NCBI GenBank assembly: GCA_902782595.1
Contig: CACZNW010000128.1
Span: 1-12,791, forward strand
Direction of reading: 5' to 3'
DNA: 12,791 nucleotides
From: an uncultured Methanobrevibacter sp.
GTDB lineage: Archaea; Methanobacteriota; Methanobacteria; Methanobacteriales; Methanobacteriaceae
The notes under the pieces are model-generated. The model was not told the DNA's origin and ran no database searches. It worked only from the letters and a program-made list of their open reading frames with translations. Numbering within the stretch: the stretch's first letter is position 1; the number at the start of each line of letters is the position of its first letter. Positions 1 through 6,095 of this stretch are shown one piece after another. The translations under genes were made by a program, and so were the position numbers.

Positions 1-19
1 CATTAATTTTAATTAACAT
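1..19 (-). CDS. Start of a gene leaving the left edge (partial, unknown)
   Basis: On the minus strand an ATG at 19-17 is preceded by GGAG (28-25) with a 5-base spacer, a good archaeal start site. Only six codons lie in the window (M L I K I N), so no product can be named. A TATA-like element sits upstream at 62-75 on the same strand. The gene would be divergent from the thermonuclease gene. A second in-frame ATG reading would begin right at the edge (3-1) but has no comparable SD. The inference is of a real 5' end, with product unknown. Confidence 0.5.
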
Positions 20-61
20 ACAATCTCCAATAAGAATTTTTAATATTATATATATTTGATG

Positions 62-75
62 TTATCATATAAAAT
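62..75 (-). promoter_or_regulatory. TATA-like promoter of the left-edge gene
   Basis: The minus strand reads ATTTTATATGATAA here. With the usual archaeal distance of about 25 bases, transcription would begin near 43. That leaves a leader of roughly 24 bases that contains the SD at 28-25. A second AT-rich candidate, at 44-57, would put the start too close to the SD. Confidence 0.35.
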
Positions 76-95
76 AATTATTTATTTGATTTTAG

Positions 96-107
96 AAAAT
101 TATATTA
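96..107 (+). promoter_or_regulatory. TATA-like promoter of the thermonuclease gene
   Basis: AAAATTATATTA lies about 50 bases before the ATG at 148. A start about 25 bases downstream (near 126-130) gives a short leader that still includes the GGTGA SD at 138-142. Position and composition are visible; promoter activity is inferred. Confidence 0.4.
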
Positions 108-147
108 ACACAAAAATGATACCAATATTATATATGTGGTGAACTTT

Positions 148-891
148 ATGAAAATCAGTCCAAAACATGTTACTTATATTCTAATTATCCTGATTATTGC
201 AGTTGGTGCCCTATCCATAGCCAGTGCATACACTGGGACCGGTTTTTCACATGATATTCCGAGCTCCAAATATTATGACATGTCTTCTTCTGACATTTTA
301 AGCAAATACAAGGATACAAATTGCCATGTTGAAGAAAAAGCAACATGTACAAAAGTAGTTGACGGAGACACCATCTACTTGGACAATGGAAAAAAGGTAC
401 GTTTTGTAGGAGTCAATACTCCCGAAAGAGGTGTTGAAGGATACATTACATCCAAAAATTTTGTTCAAAAATTATGTCTAAACAAAAAAGTGGGATTGGA
501 CATTGATGACTCAAAACATTCTGACAAATACGGCCGCACATTGGCAGTCGTTATTGTAGACGGAAAGAATGTCAATGAAATGCTTTTAAAGGAAGGTCTT
601 GCCGAAATCATGTACATGCCTCCAAGTGAATTTTATCCCTATGACTGGGCAAACAGCAATACCCATGTGGCGGATACCCACAGTTCCTCTTCATCACACA
701 CACCAAAAAGTACTGAATCAACAACTTCATCATCATCGGCCAGTTATGTAGGCAATGCCAATAGCGGGAAATTCCATGAATCCTACTGCAGCAGCGTGAG
801 TAAAATGTCTGAAGGAAACAAAGTTTTCTTTTCAAGCCGTGACGATGCAGTAAATCAGGGATATGTCCCCTGCAAGATATGCAATCCCTAA
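148..891 (+). CDS. Membrane-anchored thermonuclease (SNase domain) with C-terminal cysteine module
   Basis: Predicted to cut nucleic acid outside the cell or at its surface. The ATG at 148 is preferred because GGTGA (138-142) sits 5 bases before it. An upstream in-frame GTG at 136 overlaps that SD. The protein is 247 aa. Residues about 9-28 form a hydrophobic helix, either a signal anchor or a cleavable signal ending near SASA. The SNase domain (about 65-160) shows DGDT (72-75), R85, TPE (91-93) and DKYGR with R130, matching the catalytic Arg and Glu of the staphylococcal enzyme. The residue before TPE is Asn90, where the staphylococcal enzyme has a calcium-binding Asp. A Ser/Thr-rich linker (about 175-200) leads to a 45-residue tail with H210, C214, C242 and C245, resembling the Ada-type metal-binding module. 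It is monocistronic. Family call is strong; the role is unknown and could be nutrient scavenging, defence or competition. Confidence 0.88.
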   Translation: MKISPKHVTYILIILIIAVGALSIASAYTGTGFSHDIPSSKYYDMSSSDILSKYKDTNCHVEEKATCTKVVDGDTIYLDNGKKVRFVGVNTPERGVEGYITSKNFVQKLCLNKKVGLDIDDSKHSDKYGRTLAVVIVDGKNVNEMLLKEGLAEIMYMPPSEFYPYDWANSNTHVADTHSSSSSHTPKSTESTTSSSSASYVGNANSGKFHESYCSSVSKMSEGNKVFFSSRDDAVNQGYVPCKICNP

Positions 892-899
892 CTTCTTCA

Positions 900-924
900 T
901 TTTTCCATTACCCTGACCATTTTT
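900..924 (+). terminator. Probable T-tract terminator after the thermonuclease gene
   Basis: Two runs of five T (900-904 and 920-924) lie just after the stop codon. Archaeal RNA polymerase commonly stops on T tracts without a hairpin. No hairpin is seen here and the tracts are short, so this is a weak call. Confidence 0.35.
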
Positions 925-968
925 AGTAAAAAATCTTATTAATCACATGTTATTTGGCAAAAATAGAT

Positions 969-980
969 AAGTTTAAATAC
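969..980 (+). promoter_or_regulatory. TATA-like promoter of the HIRAN/ARPP-1 operon
   Basis: AAGTTTAAATAC, flanked by A-rich sequence, lies about 40 bases before the HIRAN start. A start site near 1000 leaves a leader of about 15 bases containing the AGGTGAT SD (1003-1009). Confidence 0.5.
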
Positions 981-1014
981 TTTAACACACAAGTTGTACA
1001 CAAGGTGATAATAA

Positions 1015-1389
1015 ATGTATATAACAATACAAGCATTTAAAGATATGCACGGATCTAAACCCCTTGCTTTAGATAGGATTATAAAATTAGTTAAAGAACC
1101 AACCAACCGATATGACAATGAGGCAATAGCATGTGAGATGAGATATTTCGGAAAAATAGGCTATGTCTCAAACAGTGTCCAAACTGTTGCAAAAGGCACA
1201 ATGAGCGCAGGAAGATTATATGACAAAATAACAGACGAATACTTTGCAAAAATCATGTTCATTATAGACAATATTGCAATTGCCAAAGTATTAAGCAGCG
1301 CCGAATTCATATCCGAAATAGAAAATCCGGAAAGTGACCTGCACTACCTGTCCGACAATTTAGAATCTCTTGACTTTAAGGAGGAATAA
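1015..1389 (+). CDS. Stand-alone HIRAN domain protein
   Basis: HIRAN domains bind DNA, notably free 3' single-stranded ends in the eukaryotic HLTF remodeler. In prokaryotes they occur alone or joined to nucleases and helicases. The 124-aa protein shows the family pattern: LVKEPTNRYDNEAIA (25-39), then FGKIGYV (45-51), spanning residues about 1-95. The last 30 residues are acidic and probably flexible. No catalytic domain is present, so it would act as a DNA-binding adaptor. The start is supported by AGGTGAT five bases upstream of the ATG. It is the first gene of an operon: the next ATG comes one base after its stop, and the SD of that gene lies inside its last codons. This implies translational coupling and a shared pathway. 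The domain call is confident; the cellular role is not known. Confidence 0.85.
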   Translation: MYITIQAFKDMHGSKPLALDRIIKLVKEPTNRYDNEAIACEMRYFGKIGYVSNSVQTVAKGTMSAGRLYDKITDEYFAKIMFIIDNIAIAKVLSSAEFISEIENPESDLHYLSDNLESLDFKEE

Positions 1390-1390
1390 A

Positions 1391-2323
1391 ATGATACTTC
1401 CCGAAATTGAACTGTTAACACCACAGACACATAAGAATATAACCGCAATACCTTTGAAAACTGAAAAAAAATATTTGGATATATTGACATTGAAAAAAGG
1501 AATGGAACTGGGACTTGCCGAGGTAACCGAATGTGAACAGTCAACCGTGAACACACTTATCGTTAAAAACAAAGCCATAACCCCCCTTATCCTGCTTGAC
1601 GGTGAAGAAGTAGTTGGAGGAGATCAAAATCGTATAATCAACTCAACTATTTTAGTTGCACCTGAAAGTGAAGCAAAAATTTCAGTAAGCTGCAGTGAAC
1701 GTGGCCGCTGGAGATACAAAAACAAATTCGAAAGTTCAATACACATTGCAAACTACAACACCCGCCGTAACAAACTGTCCGCCATGAGATGTGAAGCACC
1801 CGTGCAGAATGAAGTTTGGTCTTCAATAGACTGCCTTGAGAGAGACAATTCATTCAGGTCACAGACCAGCGCCATGTCTGATAGCTATGAAAACAAAAAA
1901 ATCGATCTAGAAGAGATATTAAAATCATTTAAAATCGTTGATGAACAAAATGGCATATTAATCATGGAAAATGGTGAAATAAAGGGTTTTGAATTATTAT
2001 TAAATCCTGAAATTTATATAGATTTTCATGAAAAAATATTGAAAAGCTATTTAATTGATGTTAAGGTCGAAAATAAAGAATCTACAATTAACACTGATGA
2101 AGCAAGAGAAGTAATTAAAAATGCAGTGAATTCTAACTTTGAAGACAAACAAAGCAACGGTTTAGAAGAAGTATTTGAATTTGAAAATGAAGAAGGACTT
2201 GGAAAAGTTTACATTTATAAAGATGAAGTCCTGCATTTCTCATACTTTAAAAAACTAAAAGAAACCAGTAAAACTAATAACCCTACATTAAATGATGATG
2301 TGGAATTACCTATAAGGGATTAA
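1391..2323 (+). CDS. ARPP-1 / DUF6569-type protein
   Basis: The ATG at 1391 is chosen because AAGGAGG (1378-1384) lies 6 bases before it; an upstream in-frame ATG at 1370 has no SD. The 310-aa protein has a conserved block: LLDGEEVVGG (67-77), DQNRIINST (78-86) and SCSERGRW (100-107). I associate this block with the ARPP-1 family. That family was named computationally for its linkage to ADP-ribosyl-glycohydrolase and rhodanese-phosphatase genes in suspected conflict or stress systems. Conserved Asp, Gln-Asn-Arg, Cys101 and Glu-Arg-Gly-Arg-Trp suggest a binding or catalytic site, but no reaction is established. The C-terminal half (about 170-290) is acidic and looks like a second alpha/beta segment; the tail is low complexity. 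Translationally coupled to the HIRAN gene. Family call is good; function is unknown. Confidence 0.75.
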   Translation: MILPEIELLTPQTHKNITAIPLKTEKKYLDILTLKKGMELGLAEVTECEQSTVNTLIVKNKAITPLILLDGEEVVGGDQNRIINSTILVAPESEAKISVSCSERGRWRYKNKFESSIHIANYNTRRNKLSAMRCEAPVQNEVWSSIDCLERDNSFRSQTSAMSDSYENKKIDLEEILKSFKIVDEQNGILIMENGEIKGFELLLNPEIYIDFHEKILKSYLIDVKVENKESTINTDEAREVIKNAVNSNFEDKQSNGLEEVFEFENEEGLGKVYIYKDEVLHFSYFKKLKETSKTNNPTLNDDVELPIRD

Positions 2324-2331
2324 TTTCCCTA

Positions 2332-2344
2332 TTTTTTATATTTT
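2332..2344 (+). terminator. T-tract terminator of the HIRAN/ARPP-1 operon
   Basis: Six T at 2332-2337 and four more at 2341-2344 lie within 10-20 bases of the ARPP-1 stop codon. This is a typical archaeal hairpin-independent terminator. Confidence 0.55.
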
Positions 2345-2971
2345 CCTGAATTTAAATTAAAATCAACCGAAAATACCATGTTTTTCATTAGTTTCTTGAA
2401 TAAAATATTTTTCTAGAAAATAATTAAACTATCTCTAAAAGATTAAAAACAAACAACTTGCAATTCATCTGACAATTAAATCCTCTTAAGATGTTTAAAA
2501 TTAATTACAATATTGCTGATTGAATATTTTAGCAAAATATAAAAATTATTATACATCGCTCCTAAAAATGAAAATACCACCAACCCGATGACATTAATCG
2601 AAAAACAACAGTTATTAGAAAATCACTTCATTTTTAAAAATCAAAATTAAAAAATTATCTTTGAAACGAACAATATATATTTGAATTTTAAATATAGAAT
2701 TAATTACAAACTGACTAGAAAACATAATTTAAATAGCGTTTAAACAATTATTGTAACAAAAATTCCTTATAGTAACTCAATATTTTTTCCACATTCAAGG
2801 AATAAAAAAATTAAAACCAGGAATTCAATGAAATAATTATTGAAATTCGAAAACTCTTAAAATAATGCTTAAATAATAAAAAAATGGAAAATGTAGATTT
2901 TATTTTGAAGAATAGTGCCTTAAACCATTTTACACTCGAAATGTACCTCTAACCTACTGTTTAAAATTTTC
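2345..2971. other. AT-rich convergent intergenic region, no gene recognised
   Basis: About 630 bases lie between two operons that point towards each other, so no promoter is needed here. I found no ORF with an SD, no tRNA cloverleaf and no known RNA. Short inverted repeats are present: ATATTTT/AAAATAT (2524-2530 and 2534-2540) and ATTCCTT/AAGGAAT (2762-2768 and 2797-2803). A TATA-like stretch on the plus strand near 2671-2694 could drive an untranslated RNA. A 22-codon ORF at 2884-2952 has no SD. A decayed gene or an uncharacterised RNA is possible; neither is supported. Confidence 0.5.
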
Positions 2972-2981
2972 AAAAAAAAAA
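2972..2981 (-). terminator. T10 terminator of the NOB1-DUF2117-marker 2 operon
   Basis: Read on the minus strand, an uninterrupted run of ten T directly follows the stop codon of the marker 2 gene. This is the strongest T tract of its kind in the window. Confidence 0.65.
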
Positions 2982-3971
2982 TTATTTAAAAATAAACACC
3001 GGATTTTTTTCCTGATTGAATACTTCAATTTTTTCATCGCCATGAGTTAAATAAAGTGAATTTGAATCTGTTACCTCACCAACTACATTTGCTTCAATTG
3101 AGTATTCCGCAAGATATTCCTTAACAAATTCGCATTTATCTTCATCGGCTGTGAAGACAAAACCAGATCCGGGATATGATCGAAGCCAGTCTGCCCACGG
3201 CATATTTTCATTTCTTGGAATATCATCCAAATTAACTACCGCACCCTTGGATGAAGTTTCAAGAAGCATCTCAAGAGTTCCCAAAATTCCAGGATTTGAA
3301 ATGTCCTTTCCTGATTTTATATAATCGTGTTCGGCAAGGTATTGAACAGCTGTAATCTGGTCACGAACCAACTGGTCATCCTTATCATATGTAGTATCCC
3401 AATTCAGGCTAAACATTTCGTGGGGTTTGCCGTCCAAATCTATGGCAACGATTACCTTATCTCCAACTTCGGCGCCGAAGCTTGTAATTATTTTATCCTT
3501 CCGGGCGATTCCCACAATTGCAACTCCAAGTGAATCCACTTCACCGTCGGGATGAAGGTGTCCGCCAACCATCGGAACACCAAATTTCAGGCATCCGTCA
3601 TTGATTCCTTTCAATAAATCCTCGTAAATTTCATCTTTACTTATTGACATTATGTTTACCATTGCAAGGGGTTTTCCGCCCATAGCCGCAATGTCATTTA
3701 CATTTACCAGAACTGAACAGTATCCCGCCCAGTAAGGGTTTACATTCATAATGTCACCCCATATTCCGTCAGCGGCCAAAAGTATTACCTGATTGTTTCC
3801 AATGTCAATAGCTGAAGCATCATCACCAATATCAATTACCACATCTCCCGAAACATTGTATGATTCTTTTAAAAGAGAGATTACATTATCAATTGAACTT
3901 TTACGTGTGACTCCTTTAAATTCCTGAATTTCCCGTACAAGATTTTTAAAATCCAATGTTACACATCCCAT
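2982..3971 (-). CDS. Methanogenesis marker protein 2 (AIR synthase-related)
   Basis: Belongs to the PurM/SelD/HypE/ThiL-like ATP-binding superfamily; this branch is found almost only in methanogens and its reaction is unknown. In 329 aa it shows IGDDAS (48-53), the usual ATP/metal-binding start of the superfamily, then NVNDIAAMGG (90-99) and GGHLHPDGE (136-144). These three blocks place it with ATP-dependent synthases or kinases. It is the last gene of an operon, 3 bases after the DUF2117 stop. The ATG at 3971 lacks an SD. An in-frame TTG at 3956 (codon 6) has GGATGTG five bases before it and may be the true start, giving 324 aa. The neighbours suggest a methanogen-specific cofactor or modification role. 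Family call is strong, function open. Confidence 0.88.
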   Translation of the reverse strand: MGCVTLDFKNLVREIQEFKGVTRKSSIDNVISLLKESYNVSGDVVIDIGDDASAIDIGNNQVILLAADGIWGDIMNVNPYWAGYCSVLVNVNDIAAMGGKPLAMVNIMSISKDEIYEDLLKGINDGCLKFGVPMVGGHLHPDGEVDSLGVAIVGIARKDKIITSFGAEVGDKVIVAIDLDGKPHEMFSLNWDTTYDKDDQLVRDQITAVQYLAEHDYIKSGKDISNPGILGTLEMLLETSSKGAVVNLDDIPRNENMPWADWLRSYPGSGFVFTADEDKCEFVKEYLAEYSIEANVVGEVTDSNSLYLTHGDEKIEVFNQEKNPVFIFK

Positions 3972-3974
3972 TTT

Positions 3975-5087
3975 TTAATATAGTTTAATTTTATATTTGC
4001 AGTTAATATTTTTTATTATTTCCTCGATTCTGATTTTTACCTCATCAATATTTGTAAAGTCAAAACATACCTGTTTGTCATTAAAGATTTCCCTTTTAAT
4101 ATTTTGACCGCAGATGTCATCAAAACCACTTTCGACTTCAAAGATTATTGAATTTTTAACCTTGAATCCATCTTCCACAACCTTGTCCAAATCCCCGTCG
4201 GTTATTCCAATTACAGGTATATCAAACCTATACAGAATATCCGATGATATCAGTGTAGTGTCATCACCGACTGTAATGACAAGACTTGAATCTCTGAATT
4301 TATAAACATCTTCGCCGGCATGGTCAAGGAAAGTAATTTTAAAGTTTTCGGGTTTTTCTTTTGAAATAACCCTTGGAGTGACCTTTGCATGTCTTAAAAG
4401 TCCGGTTTTAATGATAGCATTTTCAAGGTCGACTTCCCCAAGTTTTTCCAGACCATGACTTTTAAGTTCTCCCCCTACAATGTCGACAATGTGATTATCT
4501 TCAGCAATTAAAATTAATTTATCTGAGTTGGTTTTACCGATGACAATACTGTTGACCATAATATTTTCACCGGGACTTACACCGTGAACAATTCTCTGAT
4601 TTATACCTGCATCATCAGACTTTATGTGATTTTCATAAATTTCCTTCGGAGTTACGACATTCAAATCCAGTTCCTGTGACAATTCATGGACTATCTCCAA
4701 ATCATTATTCCAGGGAATTATGCTGCCGTCAACTTCGCCGGGACGTTCTATTTGAATAATCGGAATATTATTGTCAGAAATTTTATTTATGTAGTGGTTA
4801 TAAACTTTATATCCGAAAACTTGACCGGTAACATCTGATTTGCCATAATTCAATAAAAATATAATGTCTGCGTTATCATCGTGAAATATTTTTAGTGAAT
4901 CGCTTGGAACGAGTTTTTTTGAAATGTCTATAGTATTTTCCAATCCTGCATCAATAACGGCAGTTCTGCCCATTGTTCCGCCAAGTCTTGTTTTAACATT
5001 CCCATAACATTTAATTAAATCAATTAACTTTAAGGCATAACCTGAATCGATAATGTTGGGACCGTGAACAACAATGCCTATTTTCAT
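3975..5087 (-). CDS. DUF2117 family protein
   Basis: A 370-aa soluble protein of a family I know mainly from methanogenic archaea; no activity is established. The N-terminus (1-12, IGIVVHGPNI) resembles the first strand and loop of a Rossmann-like nucleotide-binding fold. Other notable blocks are RLGGTMGRTAVIDAGLE (34-50), IERPGEVDGSIIPWN (113-127) and a C-terminal VGDDTTLISS segment that may be a second nucleotide-binding region. The start is firm: AAAGGTGA precedes the ATG by 5 bases, and ATGA overlaps the NOB1 stop codon. The 3' end lies 3 bases before the marker 2 gene. Tight coupling to both neighbours suggests joint expression. Its product is probably made together with the AIR-synthase-like protein, and the two may share a pathway; that is inference. 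Confidence 0.8.
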   Translation of the reverse strand: MKIGIVVHGPNIIDSGYALKLIDLIKCYGNVKTRLGGTMGRTAVIDAGLENTIDISKKLVPSDSLKIFHDDNADIIFLLNYGKSDVTGQVFGYKVYNHYINKISDNNIPIIQIERPGEVDGSIIPWNNDLEIVHELSQELDLNVVTPKEIYENHIKSDDAGINQRIVHGVSPGENIMVNSIVIGKTNSDKLILIAEDNHIVDIVGGELKSHGLEKLGEVDLENAIIKTGLLRHAKVTPRVISKEKPENFKITFLDHAGEDVYKFRDSSLVITVGDDTTLISSDILYRFDIPVIGITDGDLDKVVEDGFKVKNSIIFEVESGFDDICGQNIKREIFNDKQVCFDFTNIDEVKIRIEEIIKNINCKYKIKLY

Positions 5088-5596
5088 CTATTCACCTTTA
5101 TTCTTTTTTTAAATATTTTGGACCCGCAGATTTCACAGTCATCAAATGGATAATCATTGCCATATTCCTTTTTACAGCCTTCACATACTTTTTTCCAGTT
5201 GTATATTTCTTTAATTCCATCGGTCATAACTCCGGAATATGGAATATTCATGATTTTCAGAGTGTTTTGAATTGTATAATCGTCACTGATAACGCAAACG
5301 TTTTTCCCCTGTTTGCGGAGCATGAACGCCAGTGCAATCAATTTTTTATCGGGAAGCGATAACCTTAAAACATCCCCAGAGTCAGAAATTATTTTATCAA
5401 TTTCGCCAATATAACTGACCGGAACATCCATTATGGTCAGTTTACCTTCATCAAGAGCCATATCAAAAGATAATTTAGATTCGAAATCCTTAATTTCGGC
5501 CGTGATTTCTGATACCGTGAAATTGTTATTTGAAATAAGTTTGAATCCATTAATAAACGCTGATGCATCCAATACATAAGTAGTTTCCATAATCAT
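5084..5596 (-). CDS. NOB1-type PIN domain endonuclease with zinc ribbon
   Basis: Archaeal homologue of NOB1, which cuts the 3' end of the 16S rRNA precursor during small-subunit maturation. The 170-aa protein has a PIN domain at about 5-125 with acidic residues D10 (VLDAS), E34, D83 and D105/D106 in the expected positions for a metal-dependent RNase site. A zinc ribbon follows, with C138, C141, C154 and C157 as two CxxC pairs, then a basic tail. Length and domain order fit archaeal NOB1. The first ATG (5596) has no SD and lies about 20 bases below a TATA-like element, so a leaderless transcript is likely. A second ATG at 5590 is possible. First gene of the operon, overlapping DUF2117 by 4 bases. 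Confidence 0.88.
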   Translation of the reverse strand: MIMETTYVLDASAFINGFKLISNNNFTVSEITAEIKDFESKLSFDMALDEGKLTIMDVPVSYIGEIDKIISDSGDVLRLSLPDKKLIALAFMLRKQGKNVCVISDDYTIQNTLKIMNIPYSGVMTDGIKEIYNWKKVCEGCKKEYGNDYPFDDCEICGSKIFKKRIKVNR

Positions 5597-5610
5597 ATTT
5601 TAATATTTAT

Positions 5611-5624
5611 GAATTAATAAAATT
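5611..5624 (-). promoter_or_regulatory. TATA-like promoter of the NOB1 operon
   Basis: The minus strand reads AATTTTATTAATTC, centred about 22-25 bases above the first NOB1 ATG. That spacing puts the transcription start at or next to the ATG, which explains the missing SD. Confidence 0.45.
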
Positions 5625-5671
5625 AGTTATTTTGAAAAACAATCCATATCGTAAATGTCCCTAAAGTTCAA

Positions 5672-5694
5672 TTAAGTACATATTGTATACTTAA
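5672..5694. repeat. Imperfect inverted repeat, possible operator
   Basis: TTAAGTACA (5672-5680) and TATACTTAA (5686-5694) are inverted copies with one mismatch in nine, around a 5-base spacer. The 14-bp centre-to-centre geometry suits a dimeric winged-helix regulator. It lies about 50 bp upstream of the NOB1 TATA element, in the divergent region that also serves the regulator operon. Binding is inferred only. Confidence 0.4.
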
Positions 5695-5855
5695 TAAATA
5701 CACTATAGGCATAGATTTACATTACACAATGTTTATTAAAATAATAAAATATTCACAAATTATTCAGAATATAATATAGCATTTACAGAAACCGAAACAC
5801 GATAACAACATATCATAAACATTTAATCTATGCTGCAAATTTATTTATGAAATAT

Positions 5856-6009
5856 GTCTGGAACAAATTTGGGTATGATTTGGAACAGACTTGGAATATG
5901 TTTGGAATAAATTTGGGAGAAACTTTCACAATCTTTGGGATATATATGGGAAACCTTTTGTAAATCCTTGGAATATCTTTTGGAGAGATTTGGATAATGT
6001 TTGGAAAAA
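5856..6009 (+). repeat. Array of about 14 phased 11-bp units with a TTTGGAA core
   Basis: GG dinucleotides preceded by T-rich triplets recur at 5860, 5871, 5882, 5893, 5904, 5915, 5937, 5948, 5970, 5982, 5992 and 6003. Every step is 11 bp or a multiple of it, except one 12/10 pair around 5982. The slots at 5926 (CTTTCA) and 5959 (TTTTGT) are degenerate units that keep the register. The consensus is roughly NTTTGGAATAN. The array does not continue beyond 6009 and is at best hinted at before 5856. The period is not a multiple of three, so it is not a simple codon repeat. It ends one base before the TATA-like element of the regulator operon. Likely roles are a multi-site operator or a DNA-bending or histone-positioning element; none is demonstrated. 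Confidence 0.8.
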
Positions 6010-6010
6010 T

Positions 6011-6020
6011 CTATTTAAAT
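6011..6020 (+). promoter_or_regulatory. TATA-like promoter of the FilR1-like operon
   Basis: CTATTTAAAT follows the A-run that closes the last 11-bp unit. Transcription would start near 6040, leaving a leader of about 55 bases with the GGAGGA SD. A second TATA candidate lies at about 6031-6043. The 11-bp array therefore occupies the activator/BRE side of this promoter. Confidence 0.4.
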
Positions 6021-6095
6021 TCGAATGATTAAACTAAATATTAACCAAAAATCATAGAGATTTAAAAAAATCATGATTAATGATGGAGGAATAAA

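Larger units (their letters stand above)
5597..6095. other. Divergent regulatory region between the NOB1 operon and the FilR1-like operon
   Basis: About 500 bases without a supported gene. From left to right it holds the NOB1 TATA element (5611-5624), an imperfect inverted repeat (5672-5694), AT-rich sequence with no recognisable feature (5695-5855), the 11-bp array (5856-6009), a TATA element abutting it (6011-6020), a perfect 10-bp palindrome AATCATGATT (6069-6078) and the SD of the first regulator gene (GGAGGA, 6085-6090). A 38-codon ORF runs through the array (5847-5963) but lacks an SD and appears to be a by-product of the repeat. Confidence 0.6.

Noticed and set aside
136..147. Upstream GTG start for the thermonuclease
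   Set aside because: It overlaps the GGTGA SD that serves the ATG at 148 and has no SD of its own.
1370..1390. Longer start for the ARPP-1 gene
   Set aside because: The ATG at 1370 lies inside the HIRAN gene without an SD, whereas the ATG at 1391 follows AAGGAGG at good spacing.
2762..2803. ATTCCTT/AAGGAAT dyad as a structured RNA or insertion-sequence end
   Set aside because: Seven-base arms with a 28-base loop are expected by chance in this composition, and there is no transposase or target duplication nearby.
2884..2952. 22-codon ORF in the convergent gap
   Set aside because: No SD or promoter at a suitable distance, and a length expected by chance.
5847..5963. 38-codon plus-strand ORF running through the 11-bp array (ATG at 5847, TAA at 5961)
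   Set aside because: No SD upstream. The repeat itself lacks TAA, so it opens frames by chance, and the array continues past the stop in the same 11-bp register. The 11-bp period also shifts frame each unit, which suits DNA function rather than protein.
5856..6009. CRISPR-like array
   Set aside because: The 11-bp units are directly adjacent, with no spacers and no 25-37 bp conserved repeat, and no cas genes are in the window.
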